From Candidatus Omnitrophica bacterium CG1_02_40_15 (lineage in GTDB: Bacteria; Omnitrophota; Gorgyraeia; Gorgyraeales; Gorgyraeaceae): a DNA stretch of 28,664 bases. Under the pieces are notes generated by a model. It saw only the letters and a list, made by a program, of their open reading frames with translations. It was not told where the DNA came from and did no database searches. The DNA lies in contig MNVP01000071.1 of NCBI GenBank assembly GCA_001871815.1, positions 1 to 28,664 on the forward strand. The letters are read 5' to 3'. How positions within the stretch are numbered: the stretch's first letter is position 1; each line of letters begins with the position of its first letter. Positions 15,518 to 23,999 of the stretch are shown piece by piece. The position numbers and the translations under genes are program-made.

Positions 15518-16768
15518 TTAGATTTCAGTACGTATCAGGTCTTCGTATGTTTCTCTGCGCCTTATAAGCCTTGATTTAGAGCCCTCTACCATTACCTCTG
15601 CAACTCGCAGCCTGGAGTTATAATTGCTGGACATACTGAAACCATACGCTCCCGCTCCCATGACGCTCAATAAATCCCCTTCTTTAAGGCTTATAAATTT
15701 TCTGTTTTTGCCTAAAAAATCTCCGCTTTCGCATATAGGCCCCACGACATCAAAGTCCTTAATTTCTTTTGAATCTGAATAAAAATGCGACCTTACAGGC
15801 AATATTTCATGATATGCCCCGTAGAGACTGGGCCTTATAAGATCATTCATGCTAGCGTCCACTATTGCAAAGTTTTTGCTGGGGGTTTTTTTTATATATT
15901 GAACTTTTGTTATGAGCGCGCCTGCGTTACCCACAATAAACCTGCCGGGTTCTATGATAATATTAGCTTTTGTATTTTTAAGGATAGGTAAAATAGCTTT
16001 TGCATATTCTTTGGCGGTCTGCGGCTTTTCATTGGAATATATTATCCCAAGCCCGCCGCCTATATTAAACCATCTTATGCCTAAGCCATGCCTTTCCATG
16101 TCTTTTATAAAATCTATTATCCTTTCCATCGCCTTGATAAAAGGCTTGGCATCCACTATCTGCGAACCAATATGCATATGAACGCCTGATACACTCAGGT
16201 TTTTATACTTTTGCTTGTCAAGAAATATAATTCTAGCTGTTTCAAAATCAACGCCGAATTTATTCTCGCCATGGCCTGTTATAATATATCTATGGGTCCT
16301 AGCTTTTATATCAGGGTTAATGCGAATTGCTACTTTCTGCCGCATGCCAAGCCTTCCAGCTACTTTATTTATTAACTCCAGCTCAGGGATTGATTCAACA
16401 TTAAATAAAAATATATGATGCCTTATGCCTATCTCTATCTCTTTTTCTGTTTTTCCAACGCCTGCATATACAATTTTTCTAGAAGATACTCCTATTTTAA
16501 ATGCCTTATAAAGTTCGCCTCCTGAGACAATATCCAGGCCAGAGCCTTCCTTTACCAGGACTTTACATATAGCCATGTTTGAATTAGCCTTCATTGAAAA
16601 ACATATTAGAGGATTAATTGGGCTGAAGGCCTCTTTTATTTTTCTGTAATGGCTTATGAGCGTATTGCGGCTATAGACATAAAGCGGCGTGCCGTATTTT
16701 TTGGCAAGTTCTTCTACACTTACAGACTCGCAATAAAGATCATTATGTTTGTAATTAAAATCATGCAT
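15518..16768 (-). CDS. lysA: Diaminopimelate decarboxylase
   Basis: LysA decarboxylates meso-DAP to lysine, the last step of the pathway. It is a fold-type III PLP enzyme of 416 residues, with the PLP lysine Lys60 (CFSMKANSN), HIGSQI, the glycine-rich GGGLG, EPGRFIVGNAG and the C-terminal CESGDFLGKNR with the inter-subunit cysteine, then GAYGFSMSSNYNSR. Its ATG overlaps the argH stop by eight bases (ATGCATGA), so argH and lysA are translationally linked, joining the arginine and lysine blocks. Confidence 0.97.
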   Translation of the reverse strand: MHDFNYKHNDLYCESVSVEELAKKYGTPLYVYSRNTLISHYRKIKEAFSPINPLICFSMKANSNMAICKVLVKEGSGLDIVSGGELYKAFKIGVSSRKIVYAGVGKTEKEIEIGIRHHIFLFNVESIPELELINKVAGRLGMRQKVAIRINPDIKARTHRYIITGHGENKFGVDFETARIIFLDKQKYKNLSVSGVHMHIGSQIVDAKPFIKAMERIIDFIKDMERHGLGIRWFNIGGGLGIIYSNEKPQTAKEYAKAILPILKNTKANIIIEPGRFIVGNAGALITKVQYIKKTPSKNFAIVDASMNDLIRPSLYGAYHEILPVRSHFYSDSKEIKDFDVVGPICESGDFLGKNRKFISLKEGDLLSVMGAGAYGFSMSSNYNSRLRVAEVMVEGSKSRLIRRRETYEDLIRTEI

Positions 16769-18122
16769 TTTCTAATTGTTTCCTTACCTGTTTTAAGCTC
16801 GTTCCGCCAAAAGAGTTTTTCAGGTTCACTGATTTTTTAGCGTCCAGGAGTTCGTAAACGTCTTTATTAAATTTGGAGTTGAAGAATCTGAGATTCCTTA
16901 ACGAGATCTCTGATAATTTCAATTTCCTCTCAAGGCCATACGATACAATCTTACCTACAATATTATGGCTATCTTTTAATGAAATGCCTTTTTTGACAAG
17001 ATATTCCATTATGTCTGCTGCGTAAATAGCCTCATCCTGTAAAAGTTCGCCAGCTCTGTCTTTATTAACTTTCAAACCTTTGAACAAGGCTGTTAATATC
17101 TCTAAAGAACTTTCAATAACCTCTATTGATTTAAATAAAGGCTCTTTATCCAACTGCATGTCCCTGTTATATGTAAGCGGAAGCCCTTTCATTACAGTCA
17201 TGATCTCTATCATGCTGCCATAAAGCGTTCCGCATTTGCCTCTTACTAGCTCCAAGACATCAGGATTTTTCTTCTGTGGCATCATGCTTGAGCCTGTGCA
17301 GAATTCATCCCCTATATCTACAAGGCCAAAGCCCTGGGAATTCCATATAATAAGATCCTCTGAAAGCCTGGAAAGATGCATTCCTAAAATTGCCAGATTT
17401 GATATAATTTCTATAACAAAATCCCTGTCGCTCACAGCATCCATGCTGTTCGAAGACACCTTTGAAAAACCAAGCTCTTTAGCGACAAAATTCCTGTCTA
17501 TGGCTAAACTCGTTCCGCTTATAGCGCATGATCCGAGAGGCATTATATCTGCCCTTTTCCAGCAATCATTAAGCCTGTCCATATCCCTTCCCATCATCTG
17601 GCAATAAGCCAGCATCTGATGGCTTAATAATACAGGCTGAGCGTTTTGAAGATGCGTAAAGCCCGGCACTATTACATCGATATTCTTTTTCGAGAATTCT
17701 TTTATCGATGCCTTTAGGCAGGCTGCTAGCGTAACTATGGAATTTATCTCTTTTTTACAATACATTCTCATGTCCAAGGATACCTGGTCATTCCTGCTTC
17801 TTGCAGTATGGAGCATACCGCTAGATTTACCTATTTTTTTATCCAATGCATTCTGTATAAGGGTATGAATATCTTCTACAGAATTATCAATCTTAAATGA
17901 GCCTTTTTTAATTTGCCTTAAAATTGAACTCAAGCCAGATACAATATTAGCCGCATCCTTTTTAGGTATAATATTACATTTCCCAAGCATTTTGGCGTGC
18001 GCAATACTTCCAAGACAGTCATATTCAGCTAATTTTTTATCAAACTGAATCGACTTCGTAAACTCCTCTACCAAAGGATTTGTTTTCTTGGTGAATCTAC
18101 CGCCCCATAATTTATTTTTCAT
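16761..18122 (-). CDS. argH: Argininosuccinate lyase
   Basis: ArgH splits argininosuccinate into arginine and fumarate. At 453 residues it has normal family length. LWGGRFTK starts the protein, HTARSRNDQV is in the first third, GFTHLQNAQPV follows, and the fumarase-superfamily signature GSSMMPQKKNPD with the catalytic serine loop is intact. The start ATG 18122 has AAAGGTGA just upstream, a ribosome site formed from the degenerate repeat in the gap. It overlaps lysA at its 3' end and follows argG. Confidence 0.97.
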   Translation of the reverse strand: MKNKLWGGRFTKKTNPLVEEFTKSIQFDKKLAEYDCLGSIAHAKMLGKCNIIPKKDAANIVSGLSSILRQIKKGSFKIDNSVEDIHTLIQNALDKKIGKSSGMLHTARSRNDQVSLDMRMYCKKEINSIVTLAACLKASIKEFSKKNIDVIVPGFTHLQNAQPVLLSHQMLAYCQMMGRDMDRLNDCWKRADIMPLGSCAISGTSLAIDRNFVAKELGFSKVSSNSMDAVSDRDFVIEIISNLAILGMHLSRLSEDLIIWNSQGFGLVDIGDEFCTGSSMMPQKKNPDVLELVRGKCGTLYGSMIEIMTVMKGLPLTYNRDMQLDKEPLFKSIEVIESSLEILTALFKGLKVNKDRAGELLQDEAIYAADIMEYLVKKGISLKDSHNIVGKIVSYGLERKLKLSEISLRNLRFFNSKFNKDVYELLDAKKSVNLKNSFGGTSLKQVRKQLENA

Positions 18123-18124
18123 AA

Positions 18125-18156
18125 TTCACCTTTAACTTTAAACTTTCAACCTCAAA
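18125..18156. repeat. AAGTTTAAAG-type degenerate repeat in argG-argH gap
   Basis: The gap between the argG stop and argH start is made of TTTAACTTTAAACTTTCAACC-like sequence, the same style as the dapF internal stretches. It also supplies the AAAGGTGA ribosome site of argH. Confidence 0.55.
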
Positions 18157-19329
18157 CTATTTTTTATATGGCATCCCCCATACCTTTATAAACCCCTCTG
18201 CTATGGACCTGTCAAACTTGTCGCCTTTATCGTATGTTGCCATCTCTTTATTATATAATGAATACGGCGAAACCCTGCCGACAACGCTGGCAACGCCTTT
18301 TAATAATTTCACTTTTACTTTCCCTGCTACATGTTTCTGCGTATCATTTATAAATGCGTCCAGCGCCTTTTTTAAAGGCGTGAACCATAAGCCATAATAA
18401 ATAAGGTCTGCGTATTTTAAAGAGATTGTTTCTTTGAAATGCAAAAGCTCCCTGTCAAGCACAAGGCTTTCAATATCCTTATGGGCATAATATAAAATCC
18501 ACGCCCCAGGCGCTTCATAAATCTCTCTTGATTTTATCCCAACGAGCCTATTTTCTACTAAATCTGTCCTTCCTATCCCATTCTTGCCGCCTATTTCATT
18601 TAATTTCAATACCAGATCAACTGGATTATATTTCTTTCCATTAAGCTTAATAGGTACTCCCTTATCAAATTCAATCTCTATGTATGTGGGCTTCGAGGGC
18701 GCCTTATTCGGATCAATTGTCATCTGATAAGCGTCTTCAGGCGGTTCATTCCACGGATCTTCAAGGATACCGCATTCTATAGACATACCCCAGATATTCT
18801 TATCCAGGCTATAAGGGCTTTTTTTCGTAGTATCTATTTGTATATTATTTTCTTTAGCGTATTCTATTTCTTCCTCCCTGGAATACATGTGCCATTCTCT
18901 AAGAGGAGCTATTATTTTTAATTCAGGCGCGAGAGCCATAGCTGTAACCTCAAACCTCACCTGATCATTGCCTTTTCCTGTGCAGCCATGCGCAATAGAA
19001 TCCGCTCTTTCCTTTTTTGCGGTTTCTACAAGGCCTTTTGCGATAATAGGCCTTGAAAGCGCGGTCGCAAGAAGATATTTAGACTCATAAACCGCGCCTG
19101 ATTTTAAAGACATAAACACGAAATCCTTCGCGAATTCTTCCTTGAGATCTTCTATAATGACTTTTGAAGCGCCTGCTGTTATTGCCCTTTTCTTTAATTT
19201 ATTATAATCTCCGCCCTGGCCCACATCAGCCATATAGGCAATTACATCATAGCCTTTATCAGCAAACCATGCCACTGCAACAGACGTATCTAATCCTCCT
19301 GAATACGCGAGAACTACTTTTTTATTCAT
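18157..19329 (-). CDS. argG: Argininosuccinate synthase
   Basis: ArgG joins citrulline and aspartate using ATP. The 390-residue protein opens with the PP-loop LAYSGGLDTSVAV (residues 7-19). It has AHGCTGKGNDQVRFE, the WGMSIECGILEDP block, an EIGGKNGIGRTDLVENR block and REIYEAPGA. ATG 19329 has GAGGAG five bases upstream. It lies between argF and argH, giving the citrulline-to-arginine steps in order. One of several aspartate-consuming enzymes in this operon. Confidence 0.98.
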   Translation of the reverse strand: MNKKVVLAYSGGLDTSVAVAWFADKGYDVIAYMADVGQGGDYNKLKKRAITAGASKVIIEDLKEEFAKDFVFMSLKSGAVYESKYLLATALSRPIIAKGLVETAKKERADSIAHGCTGKGNDQVRFEVTAMALAPELKIIAPLREWHMYSREEEIEYAKENNIQIDTTKKSPYSLDKNIWGMSIECGILEDPWNEPPEDAYQMTIDPNKAPSKPTYIEIEFDKGVPIKLNGKKYNPVDLVLKLNEIGGKNGIGRTDLVENRLVGIKSREIYEAPGAWILYYAHKDIESLVLDRELLHFKETISLKYADLIYYGLWFTPLKKALDAFINDTQKHVAGKVKVKLLKGVASVVGRVSPYSLYNKEMATYDKGDKFDRSIAEGFIKVWGMPYKK

Positions 19330-19337
19330 ATTTACTC

Positions 19338-19453
19338 CTCTTATCTTCTCGACTCCAGTCTCATGATATACTCTCGTGACCGCTCGAAGAATATTAGGGC
19401 AATATTGTTCGAGCGGACATCCCGACCATACATGTAAGCCCAGTCGAGAACCA
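19338..19453. repeat. CGCTCGAA-type palindromic element, copy 2
   Basis: The argF-argG gap is almost wholly this element: CTTCTCGACT at one end and AGTCGAGAAC at the other, with a central near-perfect hairpin CGCTCGAAGAATATT...AATATTGTTCGAGCG (one mismatch). Copies 1 and 3 are at 12779 and 20361. Confidence 0.8.
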
Positions 19454-19456
19454 TTC

Positions 19457-20350
19457 TTAATTTTTTAACAATTTTATCAATATCGCCTTCTGCACATGAA
19501 GCCTGTTCTCTGCCTGGTCCAGGACCATAGATGCAGATCCATCCATAACTTCATCTGTAATCTCCTGGCCCCTGTGCGCAGGCAGGCAATGCAGGACTAT
19601 AGCGTCTTTATTCGCAAGCTTCATAAGCTCAGCATTTACCTGATATTTTTTGAATGCCTTTAATCTTTTTTTATATTCCTTTTCCTGGCCCATACTGGTC
19701 CACACATCTGTGTAAATTACATCCGCGCCTTTAACAGCATCGCTAGGAGAATTAAATATTGCGGCAGAACCAGCCACATCCTTTAATATTTCTTTAGATG
19801 GTTCATAGCCCTTAGGGCACGCGGCGTTAATCTTTAAGCCCATCTTATGGCAAATATATAAAAGCGAGTTCAAGACATTGTTTCCATCCCCGACAAATGC
19901 TACAGTAACGTTGTCCAATCCTTTCTTCTCCTTTATAGTGAATAGATCGCTCAAAGCCTGGCAAGGATGCTGATAATCCGTCAACCCGTTTATTACAGGT
20001 ATTGAAGAATGTTTCGCAAGTTCTACAACTGTCTTATGCGAAAAAGTCCTGGCAATAATGCCGTTCAAATATCTCGAAAGGACCTTTGCTACGTCCTTTG
20101 GGGATTCGCGCTTCCCAAGGTCTATCTCATATGAGCCAAGATATATTGCGTGGCCTCCAAGCTCTGTTATCCCTACCTCAAAAGAAACCCTGGTCCTGTT
20201 AGATGGTTTCTCAAATATAAGGCCCAATGTCTTCCCTTTGAGAGGCTCTCCAAAACCCTGCCTATTTCTCTTCAATTCACTGGCCAGCTTGAATATGCCA
20301 TTTATCTCGCTTGAGCTTAAATCATTGATTGTCAATAAATCCTTTTTCAT
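19457..20350 (-). CDS. argF: Ornithine carbamoyltransferase
   Basis: ArgF makes citrulline from ornithine and carbamoyl phosphate. The 297-residue protein has the carbamoyl-phosphate loop as SNRTR (residues 50-54, usually STRTR), HPCQALSDLF, the ornithine loop DVWTSMGQE and HCLPAHRGQEI. The SMG and HCLP motifs favour true ornithine over N-acyl-ornithine transcarbamylase, in line with ArgJ releasing ornithine. The Thr-to-Asn change in the phosphate loop is noteworthy, but the rest is intact. The gene is flanked on both sides by related repeat elements. Confidence 0.95.
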   Translation of the reverse strand: MKKDLLTINDLSSSEINGIFKLASELKRNRQGFGEPLKGKTLGLIFEKPSNRTRVSFEVGITELGGHAIYLGSYEIDLGKRESPKDVAKVLSRYLNGIIARTFSHKTVVELAKHSSIPVINGLTDYQHPCQALSDLFTIKEKKGLDNVTVAFVGDGNNVLNSLLYICHKMGLKINAACPKGYEPSKEILKDVAGSAAIFNSPSDAVKGADVIYTDVWTSMGQEKEYKKRLKAFKKYQVNAELMKLANKDAIVLHCLPAHRGQEITDEVMDGSASMVLDQAENRLHVQKAILIKLLKN

Positions 20351-20360
20351 ATACCCGCCT

Positions 20361-20527
20361 TTATCTTCTCGACTCTGTCCCTCGACTTCGTCCCGCCCTT
20401 TGTTTACAAAGGGCGGGGCTTCGCTCGGGACATGCTCTTCATGTTTCTCGTGACCGCTCGAAGAATATTAGGAAGATTAATATTGTTCGAGCGGACATTC
20501 CGACTATGCATGTAAGCTTAGTCAAGA
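20361..20527. repeat. CGCTCGAA-type element, copy 3, with nested CCCGCCCTTT hairpin
   Basis: The same outer CTTCTCGACT and central CGCTCGAAGAATATT...TTCGAGCG hairpin as copy 2, but longer. The extra DNA includes a CCCGCCCTTTG hairpin (arms 20392-20402 and 20407-20417) flanked by TGTCCC/GGGACA. This reads as one repeat family inserted in another. It fills the argD-argF gap. Confidence 0.78.
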
Positions 20528-20528
20528 A

Positions 20529-21704
20529 CTACATCGCTTTTTCCAAAATTTGCACTGCTTTATCTATCTGTTTTTTCGTCACTATCATACCTGGCATTAT
20601 CCTTAATACCTTATCATGTGTGCAATTAATCAAAAGTCCTTCTTTGAAACATTTTTCCACAATATCTTTCCCTGGAATAGTAAGTTCCACCCCTATCATA
20701 AGGCCTTTGCCCCTTATTTCTTTTATAACAGCTTTTTTCTTTTTTAATTCATTAAGCCTCTCTATCAGATATCCAGCCATCTTAACTGTATTTGAAAGAA
20801 GGCCTTCTTTTTGAATAGCTTCAAAAACAGCCAATGCGGCGCTGCATACAACAGGGCTTCCTCCAAATGTAGACGCGTGCATGCCTGGTTTTAACACATC
20901 TGCAAATTTTTTACTCGCAATCATTGCTCCTATAGGCAATCCTCCGCCCAGAGATTTAGCAAGGGTCATGACATCAGGCGTTACCCCGTAATGTTCAAAG
21001 CAAAACATCTTGCCGGTCCTGCCCATGCCTGTCTGAACTTCGTCAAAAATCAGGATTAAATCTTTTTTGTCGCAAAGATCCCTAAGGGCTTTTATATAAT
21101 CTTCGCCTGCTACATTTATCCCGCCCTCTCCTTGAATAGGTTCAATCATCACAGCTGTAGTCTTATCTGTTATAGCCCCTCTAACTGCATTTATATCATT
21201 AAATGCTACTGATTTAAATCCTAAAGGCAGAGGCTCAAAACCCTTCTGGTATTTAGGCTGCCCTGTCGCTGTTATAGTGGCAAGTGTTCTTCCGTGAAAC
21301 GCATTCTCCATGGTAATAATTTCATATCTACCGCCCTTGGCATTTCCATATGAACGGGCTAATTTTATCGCTCCCTCATTTGCCTCTGCTCCGCTGTTAC
21401 AGAAAAAGGCCTTTCCTTCAAAAGAGTTTTCTATTATTTTTTGCGCCAGCTTGCCCTGAAGCATATTGTAATAATTATTAGGCACGTGTATTATTTTTTT
21501 AATATAATTTTTCACAGCGTTCACTACCTTTGGATGGCAATGGCCTAGCCCGCTGACTGCCCAGCCAGGAAAAAAATCCAGATATTCTCTGCCGTTCAGA
21601 TCCCACACCTTAAGCCCCTTGCCTTTGACAATTACATCAGGGATCCTGGTGTATGTGGACATTACATATTTATCATATTGAGCGATTACTTCCTTCGTAT
21701 TCAT
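20529..21704 (-). CDS. argD: Acetylornithine aminotransferase
   Basis: ArgD transaminates N-acetylglutamate semialdehyde to N-acetylornithine with PLP. The 391-residue class-III aminotransferase has FFPGWAVSGLGHCHP, NSGAEANEGAIKLAR, AFHGRT, the cofactor-binding LIFDEVQTGMGRTG and the PLP lysine Lys250 in LAKSLGGGLPIGA, then STFGGSPV. Many ArgD enzymes also serve as DAP aminotransferase (DapC activity); here DapL makes that unnecessary. No strong ribosome site precedes ATG 21704. Confidence 0.96.
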   Translation of the reverse strand: MNTKEVIAQYDKYVMSTYTRIPDVIVKGKGLKVWDLNGREYLDFFPGWAVSGLGHCHPKVVNAVKNYIKKIIHVPNNYYNMLQGKLAQKIIENSFEGKAFFCNSGAEANEGAIKLARSYGNAKGGRYEIITMENAFHGRTLATITATGQPKYQKGFEPLPLGFKSVAFNDINAVRGAITDKTTAVMIEPIQGEGGINVAGEDYIKALRDLCDKKDLILIFDEVQTGMGRTGKMFCFEHYGVTPDVMTLAKSLGGGLPIGAMIASKKFADVLKPGMHASTFGGSPVVCSAALAVFEAIQKEGLLSNTVKMAGYLIERLNELKKKKAVIKEIRGKGLMIGVELTIPGKDIVEKCFKEGLLINCTHDKVLRIMPGMIVTKKQIDKAVQILEKAM

Positions 21705-21726
21705 GGTTTTCTCTTATCCTTTTCCC

Positions 21727-21769
21727 AAATAACTTGACATTTCAACAATGTTGAAATGTCAAGTTGTTG
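21727..21769. repeat. 43-bp palindrome family, copy 4
   Basis: The inner 35 bases (21731-21765) are a perfect palindrome with arm AACTTGACATTTCAACA; outer bases are degraded. It lies three bases after the argB stop and before argD. Confidence 0.88.
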
Positions 21770-21772
21770 GAG

Positions 21773-22633
21773 CTATTTGTCCTTAACTATTTCTGTCCCT
21801 ATGCCCTTATCTGTAAATATTTCAAGAAGCAGGCTATGAGGAATTCTTCCGTCTATAATATGCGTTTTAGATACGCCTGAACGCAAAGCATTCATGCAGG
21901 CCTTTACCTTTGGGATCATGCCGCTCTGAATAACCTTCCTCGTTATAAGCGTATCCGCGTCTTTCATTGCAAGAGTCGAAATAAGAGTGCTTTCATCTCC
22001 TTTGTGCCTCATTATACCTTTTACATCAGTCAATAAAACTAATTTCACTGCCTTCAAAGCCATTGCAATCTCTGAACTTGCGTCATCCGCATTTATATTA
22101 TAAAGCTCCCCGTCTTCTCCTATACTTACAGGAGATATCACAGGTATTGCCCTGGGCCTTACAGCATTCCTTATCACCTCAGATTTTACCTCTTCAATCT
22201 CTCCCACAAACCCAAGGGCGCTAGATTCTTTATGAGGCCTTGCTTTCATAACATTCTTTTTAACAGTGTTCATACTTAGCGCCCTGCCGCCTAATTTCTT
22301 AATGTCATTAACTATGCCTTCATTAACCTGATTCAAAACTCTATCAACTACAGTTATATCATCCTTGGTAGTAACCCTTAGCCCTTCACTAAATTCAACC
22401 TTTTTCCCAAGCCTTCTGAATTCTTCATTTATAAAAGGCCCTCCACCATGGATAATTACAGGCCTTATGCCCACGTAACTCATAAAAACAATATCCTGCA
22501 ATACGCCTTTTTTAATCTCAGGGTTTATAAGGGCGCTTCCGCCATATTTAATGACAAATATCTTCCCGCTGTAAGATTTTATATACGGCAATGCCTCTAT
22601 CAGTACATCAGCCTTCTTTATCGCTCGTTCCAT
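21773..22633 (-). CDS. argB: N-acetylglutamate kinase
   Basis: ArgB phosphorylates N-acetylglutamate, commonly the arginine-feedback step. The 286-residue amino-acid kinase has VIKYGGSAL near residue 28, VIIHGGGPFINEEFRRLGKKVEFSEGLRVT with the glycine loop, NINADDASSEIAMAL, LLTDVKGIM and the C-terminal GMIPKVKACMNALRSGV and GTEIV. An N-terminal helix of about 20 residues before the first strand is of the type found in hexameric, arginine-sensitive kinases; sensitivity is an inference. No ribosome site precedes ATG 22633; a strong hairpin lies 11 bases upstream. Confidence 0.97.
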   Translation of the reverse strand: MERAIKKADVLIEALPYIKSYSGKIFVIKYGGSALINPEIKKGVLQDIVFMSYVGIRPVIIHGGGPFINEEFRRLGKKVEFSEGLRVTTKDDITVVDRVLNQVNEGIVNDIKKLGGRALSMNTVKKNVMKARPHKESSALGFVGEIEEVKSEVIRNAVRPRAIPVISPVSIGEDGELYNINADDASSEIAMALKAVKLVLLTDVKGIMRHKGDESTLISTLAMKDADTLITRKVIQSGMIPKVKACMNALRSGVSKTHIIDGRIPHSLLLEIFTDKGIGTEIVKDK

Positions 22634-22644
22634 TAATGAGCACT

Positions 22645-22677
22645 GTGCTTACGAAAATCTTTGATTTTCGTAAGCAC
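22645..22677. repeat. Perfect 15-bp hairpin just upstream of argB
   Basis: Arms GTGCTTACGAAAATC (22645-22659) and its complement (22663-22677) enclose a TTT loop. It occupies the place where the argB ribosome site should be. It could modulate argB translation or be another repeat insertion. Confidence 0.8.
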
Positions 22678-22710
22678 ATCTCCTATGAGTTACTTCTTTG
22701 TTTGTGCGAA

Positions 22711-23913
22711 TTACGTCTCATACTCCGCGTTTATTTTTACATATTCTTCCGTAAAATCGCAAGTCCAGATCCTGTCTGCATGCTTCCCAGATTTAAGATC
22801 TACTATAATCTTTATCTCTTTTTTTCTGAATATATCTAAAAGCAGCCCTCTTGAGGCATTTACACCTGCGCCATTTTTCATTACTAAAACTTTCCCAAAA
22901 TAAATGTCCATGCGCTCAGGATTTATATCAGCTTCGCTTGACCCGCTAGCTGCTGCAATACGGCCCCAGTTCGGATCTCCTCCGGCTATCATAGTCTTTA
23001 CAAGATTTGAATTAGCAATCCTTTTAGCAACAAGCCCCGCGTCATCTTCAGCCTTTGCGCCTTTTACAATAATCTCAATAAATCTCGTAGCACCTTCGCC
23101 ATCTAAGACTATCTTTCTTGAAAGTTCTCTTGTCACAAATTTTACAGCCTCAAAAAAAACAAAATAATCTTTTGTGTTATTTTTTATAATGCTATTTCCG
23201 GCCTGGCCATTTGCAAATATAATAGCAGAGTCATTCGTGCTCATATCTCCGTCAATAGTTATCTTATTAAACGAATCATGCACAGATTCTTTAAATGCCT
23301 GCTTGAGAGCTTTTGTTTCTATTGCTGCGTCTGTTGTAAAAAACGCAAGCATGGTTGCCATATTCGGGCATATCATGCCAGCGCCTTTAACAGCGCCTGC
23401 GACCCTGACTACCTTACCTTTAATATTTATTTCAACAGCTATTTCCTTATGAACAGTATCAGTAGTCATTATGGCTTTTGCAAAACTCGTGCCATTCGAA
23501 TTTGATAGGTTGTTTACAAGGGCCTTTAAACCGTTTTTAATTTTCTGAGCAGGCAATGGCCTCCCTATAATACCTGTGGAAGCTATAAGCATAAGGTCTT
23601 TTTTAATATCCAGCTCTGCGCTTAACGCCTTTGTTATTTCCTTAGCGTCTTTTATTTCTTTTTTGCCAACGCAGCAATTTGCATTGCCGCTATTCACAAT
23701 CACTGCCTGAGCAAAGCCTTTTTTAAGCCGCTCCCTGGATAAAACAACAGAGCCTGATCTTACCTTATTAGTTGTAAAAGTCCCTGCTGCAACGCACGGC
23801 GTTGAAGAAAATAGCAGCGCTAGATCGCTTTTTCCGCTCTTTTTTATTCCGCAGCTCATTGACCCTGCTAAAAAACCTTTCGGCGCTGTCACTCCGCCAT
23901 TAATTAATTTCAT
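22711..23913 (-). CDS. argJ: Bifunctional glutamate N-acetyltransferase / ornithine acetyltransferase
   Basis: ArgJ moves the acetyl group from N-acetylornithine to glutamate, giving the cyclic arginine pathway; bifunctional forms also use acetyl-CoA. The 400-residue proenzyme has GGVTAPKGF at the N-terminus, NSGNAN, STGIIG, KGAGMICPNMATML with the self-cleavage Ala-Thr bond, TTD, TIDGDMSTNDS and GGDPNWGR. The frame starts at 23931, but the first codons come from a repeat; MKLINGGV at 23913 preceded by AAAGGGAG is preferred. No argA or argE is seen, in keeping with this enzyme. Confidence 0.96.
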   Translation of the reverse strand: MKLINGGVTAPKGFLAGSMSCGIKKSGKSDLALLFSSTPCVAAGTFTTNKVRSGSVVLSRERLKKGFAQAVIVNSGNANCCVGKKEIKDAKEITKALSAELDIKKDLMLIASTGIIGRPLPAQKIKNGLKALVNNLSNSNGTSFAKAIMTTDTVHKEIAVEINIKGKVVRVAGAVKGAGMICPNMATMLAFFTTDAAIETKALKQAFKESVHDSFNKITIDGDMSTNDSAIIFANGQAGNSIIKNNTKDYFVFFEAVKFVTRELSRKIVLDGEGATRFIEIIVKGAKAEDDAGLVAKRIANSNLVKTMIAGGDPNWGRIAAASGSSEADINPERMDIYFGKVLVMKNGAGVNASRGLLLDIFRKKEIKIIVDLKSGKHADRIWTCDFTEEYVKINAEYET

Positions 23914-23927
23914 AACTCCCTTTAAAG

Positions 23928-23999
23928 CCATAAGCTGTAAGCTTTAAGTTTTAAGTTAAAATCTTACAGCTTATAACTTACAACTTAAAGCTTTTTAAA
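23928..23999. repeat. AAGCTGTAAG-type degenerate repeat between argC and argJ
   Basis: The gap is built from AAGCTGTAAG, CTTTAAG and their complements (CTTACAGCTT, CTTATAACTTACAACTTAAAG), allowing an imperfect hairpin. It supplies the argC stop region and the first codons of the longer argJ frame. Confidence 0.65.
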
